This document shows positions 25,819 through 33,720 of a DNA stretch of 64,000 nucleotides, piece by piece. The notes below the pieces were generated by a model that had not been told where the DNA came from, did not search any database, and saw only the letters and a list, made by a program, of their open reading frames with translations. The position numbers were made by a program, and so were the translations under genes. Numbering within the stretch: position 1 is the stretch's first letter; each line of letters begins with the position of its first letter. This stretch comes from Antarcticirhabdus aurantiaca (GTDB lineage Bacteria; Pseudomonadota; Alphaproteobacteria; Rhizobiales; Rhizobiaceae): the NCBI RefSeq assembly GCF_009765365.1, contig NZ_VTOM01000029.1:1-64000 (forward strand). The letters are read 5' to 3'.

Positions 25819-27150
25819 ATGCCGAATGACAGCCGTTTCGACCGTGGGCGCCCCGTGCCGAGCGGCCGGCTGTCCCGGCTCGCCGCGATCGGCGGGCTCG
25901 CCGGCAGCGTCGCCGGCAACGTCCTGCGCGACGGTGCCGGGCGCTTGGCACGCGGCGAGCGGCCGCGCCTGTCCGACCTCGTCCTGACGCCGCGCAACGT
26001 GACGAAGGCCACGGACCAGCTCGCCCGCATGCGCGGCGCGGCGATGAAGCTCGGCCAGCTCCTGTCCATGGACGCAGGCGAGCTCCTGCCGCCGGAGCTG
26101 TCCGAGATCATGGCACGACTGCGCGCCGACGCCGAGCCGATGCCCCGTGCCCAGCTCGAACAGGTGCTCTCGCGCGAGCTCGGCGCAGACTGGCGCTCCC
26201 GCTTCGAATACGTCTCGCACCGTCCGATCGCCGCCGCCTCGATCGGCCAAGTCCACCGGGCGCTGACCACGGACGGGCGCGACGTGGCGATCAAGGTCCA
26301 GTATCCCGGCATCGCCCGCTCGATCGACAGCGACGTCGACAACGTCGCGGCGGTCCTACGCATGTCCGGGCTGATCCCGCGCCACCTCGACGTGTCGCCG
26401 CTCCTCGACGCGGCGAAGGCGCAGCTTCGCGAGGAAGCGGATTACGGCCGCGAGGCCGAGCATCTGACCCGCTTCGGCGAGCTCGTCGCGGGCGACGAGC
26501 GCTTCGTCGTGCCCTCACTCCAGGCCGACCTGTCGACGCGGCACGTCCTCGCCATGTCCTTCGTCGACAGCGACCCCATCGAGACCGCCGTCCAGATGAG
26601 CCAGGGCGAGCGCGACCGGATCGCCGCGGCCCTGATCGACCTGTCGCTGCGCGAGCTCTTCGACTTCCGCCTGGTCCAGACCGACCCGAACCCGGCCAAC
26701 TACCGGATCGAGAAGGAGACCGGTCGGATCGCCCTCCTCGACTTCGGCGCGACGCGCAGCTTCGACGAGGCGCTCGTGTCCCGATGCCGCGATCTCCTGC
26801 GGGCGGCCAAGACGGCGGACCGCGCCTTGGCGAGCGAGGCGATCGTCGCCCTCGGCCTGTCCGGCCCCTCCGTGCCGCCGGAGCGCCACGCGCGCATTCT
26901 CGACCTCTTCGCCATCGCCTCGGCCTTTCTCCGGCGCGAGGGGCCGGCCGACTTCGCGAACGACGCGGCCCTCGTCGAACTCCGCGACGAAGCGCTTCGC
27001 CTGTCCGAGGACCGCAACGTCTACCTCGTGCCCCCGGCCGATCCTTTGTTTCTCCAGCGCAAATATGCCGGCCTTTATCTTCTCGCCCTGCGCCTTCGCG
27101 CGCGCGTCGATCTCGCCTCCCTCCTCGATCGCCACCTCGCCGCGGCCTGA
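25819..27150 (+). CDS. ABC1/UbiB-family atypical kinase
   Basis: A 443-residue protein kinase-like protein of the ABC1 (ADCK/UbiB) family, usually linked to isoprenoid lipid or quinone metabolism through ATPase activity. The family hallmarks are present: KxGQ motif MKLGQLLS near residue 74, Ala-rich nucleotide loop AAASIGQVH, AIKVQYPG with the conserved Lys, the family's ExD-type stretch (EADYGREAEHL), catalytic-loop QTDPNPANY and metal-binding LDFGATRSF. There is no C-terminal membrane helix pair, unlike UbiB itself, so this is a soluble paralogue. It has no clear operon partner; the next gene follows after 82 bases on the same strand. Confidence 0.9.
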   Translation: MPNDSRFDRGRPVPSGRLSRLAAIGGLAGSVAGNVLRDGAGRLARGERPRLSDLVLTPRNVTKATDQLARMRGAAMKLGQLLSMDAGELLPPELSEIMARLRADAEPMPRAQLEQVLSRELGADWRSRFEYVSHRPIAAASIGQVHRALTTDGRDVAIKVQYPGIARSIDSDVDNVAAVLRMSGLIPRHLDVSPLLDAAKAQLREEADYGREAEHLTRFGELVAGDERFVVPSLQADLSTRHVLAMSFVDSDPIETAVQMSQGERDRIAAALIDLSLRELFDFRLVQTDPNPANYRIEKETGRIALLDFGATRSFDEALVSRCRDLLRAAKTADRALASEAIVALGLSGPSVPPERHARILDLFAIASAFLRREGPADFANDAALVELRDEALRLSEDRNVYLVPPADPLFLQRKYAGLYLLALRLRARVDLASLLDRHLAAA

Positions 27151-27232
27151 TCGCCGCGGATCGGCGCGGCACGATGTCCCGTCTCAAGGCGGCCGAACCG
27201 GATCCCGGCGCGGAGCGGCGCGTTGCCGAGGC

Positions 27233-28090
27233 ATGACCCCGCTCGACATCGACCACCGACAGATCAACCTTCGAGGCGTCCGGCTCCACGTCGCGCAGGC
27301 CGGTCCCGCCGACGGGCCGCCGGTCCTGCTTCTTCACGGCTTTCCCGACTTCTGGATCGGCTGGCGCTCCCAGATCGAGGCGCTGGCCGGCGCCGGCTAT
27401 CGCGTCGTCGTGCCCGACCAGCGCGGTTACAACACCAGCGACAAGCCGAAGGGCATCCGCGAATACGCCCTGCCGAAGCTCCTCGACGACGTCGCGGCGC
27501 TCGCCGACGCGCTGGGACACGAACGCTTCCACCTCGTCGGCCACGACTGGGGCGGGATCGTCGCCTGGGCGGCGGGGGCGAGGATGCCCGATCGCCTCGA
27601 CACGCTCGTGATCCTCAACGCGCCGCATCCCGAAGCGCTGTTTCCCTATGCCATGCGCTCTCCCTCGCAGGTTCTGCGCAGCAGCTACGCCGCCTTCTTC
27701 CAGTTTCCCATCCTGCCCGAGGCCGTCCTGTCGGTACGCCGCTGCGCCCTTCTCGTGCGGGCCCTCGAACGAACGAGCCGTCCGGGAACCTTTCCGCCCG
27801 AGGACATCGAGGCGTACCGGCAGGCCTGGGAGCGGCCGGGCGCGATCGGCGCGATGCTCAACTGGTACCGCGCGCTGCGCTTTCGCCCGCGCATGAGCGA
27901 GCGGATCGGCGTGCCGACGCTGGTTCTGTGGGGCCTGCGGGACCAGGCGCTCGAGCCGGGCCTTGCCGAGGCGAGCCTCGCCTTCTGCGACGACGGCCGG
28001 CTGCAGACCTTTCCGGCGGCCACGCACTGGCTCCAGCGCGAGGAGGCCGCCGCGGTGAACGCCGCCCTCCTCTCGTTTCTCGCGCGCTGA
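27233..28090 (+). CDS. Alpha/beta hydrolase, epoxide hydrolase-like (Asp nucleophile)
   Basis: A 285-residue hydrolase. The oxyanion motif HGFPDFWIGW is near residue 36, VVPDQRGYNTSDKP follows, and the nucleophile elbow is GHDWGG with Asp105 in place of Ser. A cap domain spans about residues 140-220, and the catalytic His lies in AATHWLQRE. An Asp nucleophile with HGFP is typical of soluble epoxide hydrolases and haloacid/haloalkane dehalogenases. ATG 27233 is chosen because upstream in-frame residues are unlike the family. It converges on the argP gene. Confidence 0.9.
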   Translation: MTPLDIDHRQINLRGVRLHVAQAGPADGPPVLLLHGFPDFWIGWRSQIEALAGAGYRVVVPDQRGYNTSDKPKGIREYALPKLLDDVAALADALGHERFHLVGHDWGGIVAWAAGARMPDRLDTLVILNAPHPEALFPYAMRSPSQVLRSSYAAFFQFPILPEAVLSVRRCALLVRALERTSRPGTFPPEDIEAYRQAWERPGAIGAMLNWYRALRFRPRMSERIGVPTLVLWGLRDQALEPGLAEASLAFCDDGRLQTFPAATHWLQREEAAAVNAALLSFLAR

Positions 28091-28115
28091 CGCGAACGGG
28101 GCGCGGCCGGCGGGC

Positions 28116-29000
28116 TCAGGCCAGGGCCGCGGCCGCCGATCGCACCGCCTCGGTCAGTTGGCGCAGCGAGGTGACGGGAAGCCGGGCGACCGTCCAGTGG
28201 AGCATCACGTCGATCCGCGACCCCGGCACGAGCTCCACGAGCCGGCCGGCGGCGATGTCCTCGCCGGCCAGCATCACCGGCTGCATGCCCCAGGCAAGGC
28301 CCGCCCGCGCCAGATCCAGGAAGGCGTGCGTCGAGGCGACACGGTAGGTCGGGGCATCGAACTCGGCGCCGACGACTCGGCTTGCCCATCGCGCCTGGAG
28401 CGCGTCGCGCCGGTCGAAGCGCAGGCACGGCGCCGTCGCCAGCGCGGCGGCCGTGACGCCGCCAGCGAAGAAGCGGGCGACGAAGGCGGGGCTCGCGCAG
28501 GCGGCGTAACGCAGGGCGCCGAGCGGCATCGTCCGGCAGCCCTGCACGGCGCCCGCCTCGGCGGTGACGGCGGCCAGCACCTCGCCGGAGCGCAGCCGGT
28601 CGGCGGTGTGTGCCTCGTCGTCGAGCGTCAGGTCGAGCGGGATGCCCGTCTCGATCCCGAACGCGCTCACCGCCCGCGGAAACCAGGTCGCCAAGCTGTC
28701 GGAGTTCACCGCGATCTTGAGCGCGGTTCTCGAAGGCTCGGCCTCGCCTCGCGCCAGCTCCGGCGAAAGGTCCGCCTCAAGCAGGCTCACCCGGTCGAGA
28801 TGGGCGCAGAGGGAGCGGCCGAGATCGGTCGCCTCGCAGGGCTGGCCGCGCACGACGAGGATCGCGCCGAGCCGCTCCTCGAGGCCGCGCACGCGCTGCG
28901 AGACGGCGGAGGGCGTGATGCCGAGAACGGCCGCAGCGCGCTCGAAACTGCCTTCGCGCACGACGGCCGCCACGGTGGACAGGGCGGGATAATCCAGCAT
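28116..29000 (-). CDS. argP: LysR-family regulator, ArgP type
   Basis: A 294-residue LysR-type activator. The N-terminal helix-turn-helix is EGSFERAAAVLGITPSAVSQ followed by RVRGLEERLGAILVVRG. The C-terminal half is the effector domain (ALKIAVNSDSLATWF, LDLTLDDEAHTADRLRSGEV, MPLGALRYAACAS). These motifs are characteristic of ArgP (IciA), which senses arginine/lysine. The gene is divergent from a LysE/ArgO exporter, its usual target, with a palindrome (29002-29020) between them. ATG 29000 is chosen over an ATG four codons upstream that would lie in the palindrome. Confidence 0.92.
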   Translation of the reverse strand: MLDYPALSTVAAVVREGSFERAAAVLGITPSAVSQRVRGLEERLGAILVVRGQPCEATDLGRSLCAHLDRVSLLEADLSPELARGEAEPSRTALKIAVNSDSLATWFPRAVSAFGIETGIPLDLTLDDEAHTADRLRSGEVLAAVTAEAGAVQGCRTMPLGALRYAACASPAFVARFFAGGVTAAALATAPCLRFDRRDALQARWASRVVGAEFDAPTYRVASTHAFLDLARAGLAWGMQPVMLAGEDIAAGRLVELVPGSRIDVMLHWTVARLPVTSLRQLTEAVRSAAAALA

Positions 29001-29001
29001 G

Positions 29002-29020
29002 GATGAAGCCATGCTTCATC
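29002..29020. promoter_or_regulatory. Palindrome between argP and the exporter gene, candidate ArgP site
   Basis: GATGAAGC-CAT-GCTTCATC is a perfect inverted repeat (8-base arms, 3-base centre) immediately upstream of the argP start and 43 bases before the exporter start. Position and symmetry fit a LysR-type activation site controlling both genes. AT-rich sequence follows toward the exporter. Confidence 0.6.
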
Positions 29021-29062
29021 GGGTTTAGAAGAACAAGTTGTACTTCGCGCGGCGTCCCCGGC

Positions 29063-29707
29063 ATGACGGCCGCCATGACCCATCTCCTTCCGCCCTTCGC
29101 CGCCGGCTTCGCCCTGTCGGCCGCGCTGATCGTCGCCATCGGCGCCCAGAACCTCTTCGTCCTGCGCCAGGGGCTGCGGGGGGAGCATGTCGGGGCCCTC
29201 GTCCTGTTCTTCGGCCTGTCGGACGCCTTGCTCATCGCGGCGGGCGTCGGCGGCGTCGGCGGCGTCGGCGCGTTCCTGTCGGCCGCCCCGCAGCTGACGA
29301 CGATCCTCGCGCTCGGAGGCGCCGCGTTTCTCGCCTGGTACGGCATCGCCGCGCTGCGCCGCACGGCCTCGCCCGGCGCCGTATCGGTCGGGGCGGCCGG
29401 CGCGTTGTCGCTCGGCCGCGCCGTGGCGACGGGCGCCGCCTTCACCTTCCTCAACCCGCACGTCTACCTCGATACCGTGCTCCTCATGGGAACGGCGGGA
29501 TCGGCGCAGCCGGAAGCGCTGCGCCCCGCCTTCGTGCTGGGAGCGGCGAGCGCGAGCTTCGCGTGGTTCGCGGCGCTCGGCTACGGCGCGCGCCTCCTGC
29601 AGCCCGTCTTCACGCGCCCGGCCGCATGGCGCGTCCTCGATGCCTGCGTCGGGATCGTCATGCTGAGCCTCGCGGCCTCGCTCGCCGCGGGCGCGCTCCT
29701 GCGCTGA
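29063..29707 (+). CDS. argO: LysE/ArgO-family amino acid exporter
   Basis: A 214-residue inner-membrane exporter with about six hydrophobic segments. The N-terminal motif ALIVAIGAQNLFVLRQGLRG is the family signature for basic amino acid exporters. TFLNPHVYLDTVLLMGT is the second conserved block (NPHVYLDT). It exports arginine or lysine and would be switched on by the divergent ArgP. ATG 29063 is chosen; ATG 29075 is also possible. A longer frame from 29003 would cross the operator. Confidence 0.92.
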   Translation: MTAAMTHLLPPFAAGFALSAALIVAIGAQNLFVLRQGLRGEHVGALVLFFGLSDALLIAAGVGGVGGVGAFLSAAPQLTTILALGGAAFLAWYGIAALRRTASPGAVSVGAAGALSLGRAVATGAAFTFLNPHVYLDTVLLMGTAGSAQPEALRPAFVLGAASASFAWFAALGYGARLLQPVFTRPAAWRVLDACVGIVMLSLAASLAAGALLR

Positions 29708-29747
29708 GGGCTTGCGGCACCGACCCGAAGGCTGCGCGAGGGCGCGG

Positions 29748-30284
29748 TCAGTTCCGACCGCGCGACGCCTCGAGCTCCTTGGCGAGTTCCCGGCCGACGT
29801 GAAGCATGACCGCCTCGATCAGGCGGGGCAGCATCGGATCGGGGGTCAGCTTGGCCAGGTCGCGAAGGGAAGCCAGTCGGTCGATCAGCTCCGACTCGAT
29901 CGGATGCTGCTCGTGTTGCTCGATCCGCATCAGGATGCCGGAGAAATGCGTCGGCCGTCCAGCCATGTCTCCGAAGCAACGCCCGACGGCGTGCATCGTG
30001 TCGAATGTGCCGTCGGCGTTTCGCAGGCGGTAGAACCACGAGCAGAGGTCATGCCGCCGAAGGACGCGCTCCATCTCGCGGGCGGCGGCATTGCGATCGT
30101 CCGGATGGATGCAGGACCTCAGGCGATCGCGCGCGACGCCCCTCGCTCCCTCGACGGGGTCGACCCCGAACAAGGCGCTGATCGGGGGATCCACGAAGCT
30201 GAGCCCGGACGCGATGTCGAAGCTCCAGAAGCCGACATGCGCCTCGGTTGCGGCGCTGCCCGGCCGCGTTGGTTCATGCCCCAT
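29748..30284 (-). CDS. PAS-domain protein
   Basis: A 178-residue soluble protein. Residues 15-125 form a PAS fold: FWSFDIASGLSFVDPPISAL with LFGVDP, CIHPDDRNAAAREMERVLRR, and a PAC-like end WFYRLRNADGTFDTMHAVGR with THFSGILMRI. The C-terminal 50 residues are helical (LIDRLASLRDLAKLTPDPML) with no recognised output domain. It may be a ligand-sensing partner for another protein. It is divergent from the XRE regulator gene, with a 171-base AT-rich gap. Confidence 0.8.
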   Translation of the reverse strand: MGHEPTRPGSAATEAHVGFWSFDIASGLSFVDPPISALFGVDPVEGARGVARDRLRSCIHPDDRNAAAREMERVLRRHDLCSWFYRLRNADGTFDTMHAVGRCFGDMAGRPTHFSGILMRIEQHEQHPIESELIDRLASLRDLAKLTPDPMLPRLIEAVMLHVGRELAKELEASRGRN

Positions 30285-30455
30285 GCTTTCACCTTTCTCC
30301 CTTCCTGACCACGATCAAGAAACAGATGAATGTTGCACGCCATCATCAACTATGAGAGGTTCTGACCGCATCTATTTACTTGAAGTTGAACGAAATGATC
30401 GCATCAAATCCTTCAAATAGTCGTCCTCTGGAACCCGTAGTCGTGTGATGGAGCG

Positions 30456-30809
30456 ATGTCAAAACTTCCTGTCGAAGTGACGCTCGGCCGACGCCTCCAG
30501 CAGCTGCGCGAGGCGCGCTCCCTGTCGGCGGCCGAGCTCGGTCGCAGCGCCGGCCTGACCTATCAGCAGATCCGCAAGTACGAGACCGGGGCGAACCGCA
30601 TCAGCGCCGCGACGCTCTACCGCTTGGCGCTCCATCTCGACGTCGACATCGACGTCTTCTTCGACGCGCTGCCTCGCGATGGTCGAGGCGCGGCCCCGGG
30701 CGGGTCCGAGACGGCACCGGCAGTCCCGACGATCCTGTCGGCGATCGACGATCCCGAGGTTCGGCGCCATTTCGAGGCCCTCCTCCAGGCGCTCGCGGCC
30801 CGGCGCTGA
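30456..30809 (+). CDS. XRE-family helix-turn-helix regulator
   Basis: A 117-residue DNA-binding protein. The HTH_3 domain occupies residues 8-65 (LGRRLQQLREARSLSAAELG, RSAGLTYQQIRKYETGANRI, SAATLYRLALHLDVDIDVFF). A short Pro/Gly linker and an acidic-basic tail (AIDDPEVRRHFEALLQALAA) follow. The form resembles chromosomal Cro/CI-like regulators common in Hyphomicrobiales. The target is unknown; the divergent PAS gene is the nearest candidate. Confidence 0.88.
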   Translation: MSKLPVEVTLGRRLQQLREARSLSAAELGRSAGLTYQQIRKYETGANRISAATLYRLALHLDVDIDVFFDALPRDGRGAAPGGSETAPAVPTILSAIDDPEVRRHFEALLQALAARR

Positions 30810-30878
30810 CGGCGCCCTGAGCCGGCAGGGCCCGTCGCGCTGGCGCGCCCGGCATCACCGGCCCGGTCCGAACGGCGA

Positions 30879-31361
30879 TCATTCGCAGCGGATCGTCTGC
30901 TGGGCCTGGTAGGTTCCGGCCGCGAACACGCCCGAAGCCTTGGTCGCCGTGAGATCGAAATGCATCGTGTAGGTGCCGTTCAGAATGACGGCCGAGAGCA
31001 CGTTGAGCGAGCTGGAGCCGCCGGCCACCCGCCAGCCGCCGCTGAAGGTCGAGGCCGTCCTGGCCGCGGCCGGGGCGGCCATGAAGTCGGTCGGCTGCGT
31101 CAAGGAAAGCCGGAAGCAGTTCAAGGGCAGGTTCAGCGCGCAGACGAGGCTGGGAATGACGCCCCCGGCCAGCGTCGTGATCGTCGCCGTCGCCGGCGAT
31201 CCGCCGCTGTTCTGGGTGCTCAGCGTCGTCAGGCCGGCATTGGGCGTCAGGACGCCCGGAGCGCCGACGACGATTGTGCAGGTGCCGAGGACGGCGGCCG
31301 CGGGACGGACCGCCGCGAGCAGAAGAGCGGCAGCGGCGACGAGGGTTCCGGTTCGGCTCAT
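30879..31361 (-). CDS. Spore coat U/DUF4402-type secreted fimbrial-like protein
   Basis: A 160-residue protein with a signal peptide (LVAAAALLLAAVRPAAAV). The mature part begins LGTCTIVVGAPGVLTPNAG and has paired Cys. It ends with FAAGTYQAQQTIRCE, the Gly-x-Tyr...C-E ending typical of spore-coat-U and DUF4402 pilin-like proteins. Such proteins are donor-strand-exchanged subunits of Csu-type pili or surface fibres. It is the last gene of a four-gene minus-strand cluster. ATG 31361 starts the signal peptide cleanly. Confidence 0.8.
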   Translation of the reverse strand: MSRTGTLVAAAALLLAAVRPAAAVLGTCTIVVGAPGVLTPNAGLTTLSTQNSGGSPATATITTLAGGVIPSLVCALNLPLNCFRLSLTQPTDFMAAPAAARTASTFSGGWRVAGGSSSLNVLSAVILNGTYTMHFDLTATKASGVFAAGTYQAQQTIRCE

Positions 31362-31377
31362 CCCCGCCCGCGCGGAC

Positions 31378-31869
31378 CTACTGGCTGACCAGGACATTGC
31401 TCCCGCTCCCGTCGGACCAGCCGTCCTTGTCCCAGTTGCGGGCCGACGGGCTCGACGACGTGGCCGCGGCGGCGCCCTCGCCTTTCAGCCCCATCTTCAG
31501 GAGCTCCAGCTCCATCTTCAACCGCGCCACTTCGAGCTCGTAGAGCTTCGAACAATCGAGGCGCCGTCCGCTGACGCCCAGGGGAATAACGACCCGTCCA
31601 TAGGTGGCGATGCTGCCCTGCGCCGTGTTGCTGCCGTCGATCGCCCCGACGTCGAGATAGGCCCCCGATCCCGACACGGCGGAGCGGCAGGTCGTCCCGT
31701 CCGAGGCCCTCACCTCGTCCTGCCCTTGCGGCAGGTTGACGCCGGGAAGATTGAAGCCGCTCTGGCTCTGGTTCAGGTAATAAACGTCCTCCGCATGAGC
31801 AAGCGGCGCGAGGGCGCCCCAGATGAACGTCGCCGCGGTCAGAGCCGCTGCCCGAGAAATCGACCGCAT
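31378..31869 (-). CDS. Secreted protein of unknown function in fimbrial-type cluster
   Basis: A 163-residue protein with a signal peptide (ALTAATFIWGALAPLAHAED). The mature part has YYLNQSQSGFNLPGVNLPQG, EVRASDGTTCRSAVSGSGAY and IATYGRVVIPLGV. A helical, charged segment rich in Leu/Glu/Lys follows (CSKLYELEVARLKMELELLK). The C-terminus is Ser/Asp-rich. It is sandwiched between a chaperone-like gene (31-base overlap) and a spore-coat-U-type gene, so it is probably a structural or adaptor part of the same fibre. I do not recognise the family by name. Confidence 0.7.
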   Translation of the reverse strand: MRSISRAAALTAATFIWGALAPLAHAEDVYYLNQSQSGFNLPGVNLPQGQDEVRASDGTTCRSAVSGSGAYLDVGAIDGSNTAQGSIATYGRVVIPLGVSGRRLDCSKLYELEVARLKMELELLKMGLKGEGAAAATSSSPSARNWDKDGWSDGSGSNVLVSQ

Positions 31870-32246
31870 ATCTGCGCCCTGATCTGAGTTTGCTGGTTGG
31901 GGAAGGGAACACTCTCGACGCAGATCCGCACTTTCCGCCTTTCGGCGCCGTCGAACGGAACAACAACGGTGACGGGCCGCGACGATTCGCTTCCCAGCAT
32001 GAACGCCGCCGGCGAGACCTGCGCCTCGACGGGCCGGAACTCCTGGTCGTAAACGCGCACCTCCATGCGGATGCGCTGGGGATAGGGATTGGACGGGAAG
32101 ACGCGCACGGCGAAGACGTCCGAGAAGCTCGTCACCTCGCCCCGCATGGGGGTCAGCGACTGGGCCGAGGCGGGTCCGCCGGCGAGAAGAAGACAGGCCG
32201 CCGCCAGTTGCCGGAGGCGGGACATGCGGGAGCGAGCGGAGGCCAT
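31839..32246 (-). CDS. Short PapD-like chaperone domain protein
   Basis: A 135-residue secreted protein. After a signal peptide (LRQLAAACLLLAGGPASAQS) it has one beta-rich domain: FAVRVFPSNPYPQRIRMEVR, VYDQEFRPVEAQVSPAAFML, SSRPVTVVVPFDGAERRKVR. This resembles the N-terminal immunoglobulin-like domain of pilus chaperones, but the second domain is absent. Its place between fibre-subunit-like genes fits a minimal chaperone role. ATG 32246 is chosen, 9 bases after the upstream stop. The assignment rests on pattern and context and is moderate. Confidence 0.65.
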   Translation of the reverse strand: MASARSRMSRLRQLAAACLLLAGGPASAQSLTPMRGEVTSFSDVFAVRVFPSNPYPQRIRMEVRVYDQEFRPVEAQVSPAAFMLGSESSRPVTVVVPFDGAERRKVRICVESVPFPNQQTQIRAQICGRFLGQRL

Positions 32247-32254
32247 GGTCGGCC

Positions 32255-32725
32255 CTACTCGCACTTGACCGTGACGGTCGCGGAATAGGCGCCGCTGACG
32301 AAGGTGTTGGAGCCGGTCTTCGTGCCGGTGAGGTCGACGCTGACGACGTTCGTGCCCGCCGCCGTCAGCGAGGTGGCGGTCGTCGTGTTCGCGATCGTCT
32401 GCGCGCCGGTGACGCTGTAGCTCGGCGTCCAGACCGTCGACGTCGTGTCGCCGGCGGGAACGGTGACGGCGCTCGGGGTCGGCTCCAGGCTGAGGGTCAC
32501 GCCGCCGGTGGTGGTGACCGTCACGACGCCCGCCGCGCCGCCCGAAAGACGCGAACTCAGCGACTGCAGCGTTCCGCTCGGCACGAGCACGCCGGTCGGG
32601 CTGGTGATGTTCAGGGCGCAGGTCGCTCCGACAGTGCCGTTGAACATGATGTTGCCGGTTGCCGCGTATGCATGCTGCGACAACCCGAGACAAATAAGAG
32701 ACGAGATGATCGTTCTGCTGCACAT
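32255..32725 (-). CDS. Spore coat U/DUF4402-type fimbrial-like subunit
   Basis: A 156-residue secreted protein. The signal peptide is IISSLICLGLSQHAYAA. The mature protein starts TGNIMFNGTVGATCALNITS, is Thr/Ser/Val-rich and beta-predicted, and ends FVSGAYSATVTVKCE with the C-terminal C-E shared with the last gene of the cluster. It is the likely major subunit of a surface fibre. ATG 32725 is preferred over 32767 because the latter would fall inside a strong nested inverted repeat (32738-32778) and would put charged residues before the signal peptide. Confidence 0.8.
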   Translation of the reverse strand: MCSRTIISSLICLGLSQHAYAATGNIMFNGTVGATCALNITSPTGVLVPSGTLQSLSSRLSGGAAGVVTVTTTGGVTLSLEPTPSAVTVPAGDTTSTVWTPSYSVTGAQTIANTTTATSLTAAGTNVVSVDLTGTKTGSNTFVSGAYSATVTVKCE

Positions 32726-32737
32726 AGGCCGTTTTCG

Positions 32738-32778
32738 TCTAGCGTTGGTCTCGATGGCCCGCGCCATCTAACGCTAGA
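32738..32778 (-). promoter_or_regulatory. Nested inverted repeat before the fimbrial-like operon
   Basis: The outer arms TCTAGCGTT (32738-32746) and AACGCTAGA (32770-32778) are perfect 9-base complements. Inside them GATGGC (32753-32758) pairs with GCCATC (32763-32768) around loop CCGC. It lies 13 bases before the subunit ATG on the minus strand, so it is either a leader hairpin affecting translation or an operator. Confidence 0.6.
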
Positions 32779-32931
32779 AGTTATGGTTCGGGTCGATTGC
32801 CCGAAGCTGAACATCTCTATGTCCAGCTTATCATCCTCCGCAGCCTCCGAACGCGCCAAAAGTCCGGCCCGCATCCGGTTCCGCTGCCGCGACGCGGCGG
32901 CCGAGGGATCGTCCTCGCCCGCCGCCCCGCT

Positions 32932-33720
32932 TCAATGCGTCGGGGCGAGTTCGCCGGCTTCCACGCGGATGGGCAGGACGTTCGCGGGCGGCGGCAGAGG
33001 GCAGACGGCGAAGTCGGTGAAGGCGCAAGGCGGGCTGACGGCGCGGTTGAAGTCGAGGAGGATCGTCGTCTCCGTCACATTCTCGCCGAACAGGAAACGC
33101 GCGGCCGGATAGGTCTCGCCGCCTCGCGCCGTTTCGTCGCGGAAGACGAATTGCGGCCGCTCGGGCGTGCCGTGCGTGGCGAGGAGTTCGAAGTGCCGTC
33201 CATCCCTGTGAAAGACGGCCTTGTGCGTCGCCTCCACCTCGGTCGGGATGTTGCGGCTGGTGTCGATGCCGAGGGAGACCGGCGCATCGAGCCGCACCCA
33301 GTCGGCGACGATCCGCCAGGCGGGATCGAAGGGGAAGGTGTGCAGCGGCTTCAAGTCTCGCGCCGCCGTCGAGGCGGTGTCGCGCACGCGAAGGGCGTTC
33401 TCGCCGTTGAGCGTTGTGACTTCGAGAAGCAGGCTCCCGGCCGTGAAGCGCGGCGGGTTCGACTTGGATAGCGGCAGATCCAGGTCCTGCCCGCCATCGG
33501 CCGGCGAGAAGACGACGCGCCCGTCCTCGCCTTGCGTCAACCGCCCGACGACGTCGGGGCCGGCGGGAAGGACGATGTCGTTGCCGGCGGCACTGCCGAC
33601 CGAGACGGTGCCGGTCTCCAGCGGATAGCGGCCGATGATGTTGAGCCAGCCGTCCGGGGCGGCGAGCGCCGCGAGGCGGCGCGCCTTCCAGGCGTCGTGG
33701 TCGGCTTTGAGGTCGCTCAT
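32932..33720 (-). CDS. DUF1684 family protein
   Basis: A 262-residue protein of the DUF1684 family, which has no assigned activity. The early stretch WLNIIGRYPLETGTVSVGSA and the FHA-like NDIVLPAGPDVVGRL come first. The late family core is GIDTSRNIPTEVEATHKAVF, then FRDETARGGETYPAARFL and FNRAVSPPCAFTDFAVCPLP with PPxNxLPIRVEAGE. There is no signal peptide. The start overlaps cysW by 4 bases, so it is translationally coupled to the sulfate importer, in the place where the ATPase gene cysA is usually found. Confidence 0.85.
   Translation of the reverse strand: MSDLKADHDAWKARRLAALAAPDGWLNIIGRYPLETGTVSVGSAAGNDIVLPAGPDVVGRLTQGEDGRVVFSPADGGQDLDLPLSKSNPPRFTAGSLLLEVTTLNGENALRVRDTASTAARDLKPLHTFPFDPAWRIVADWVRLDAPVSLGIDTSRNIPTEVEATHKAVFHRDGRHFELLATHGTPERPQFVFRDETARGGETYPAARFLFGENVTETTILLDFNRAVSPPCAFTDFAVCPLPPPANVLPIRVEAGELAPTH

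Noticed and set aside
23337-26363. A 1008-codon minus-strand open frame opposite receptor 1
   Set aside because: The composition is typical of antisense to a GC-rich gene; the plus strand encodes a complete TonB-dependent receptor with signal peptide and terminal Phe.
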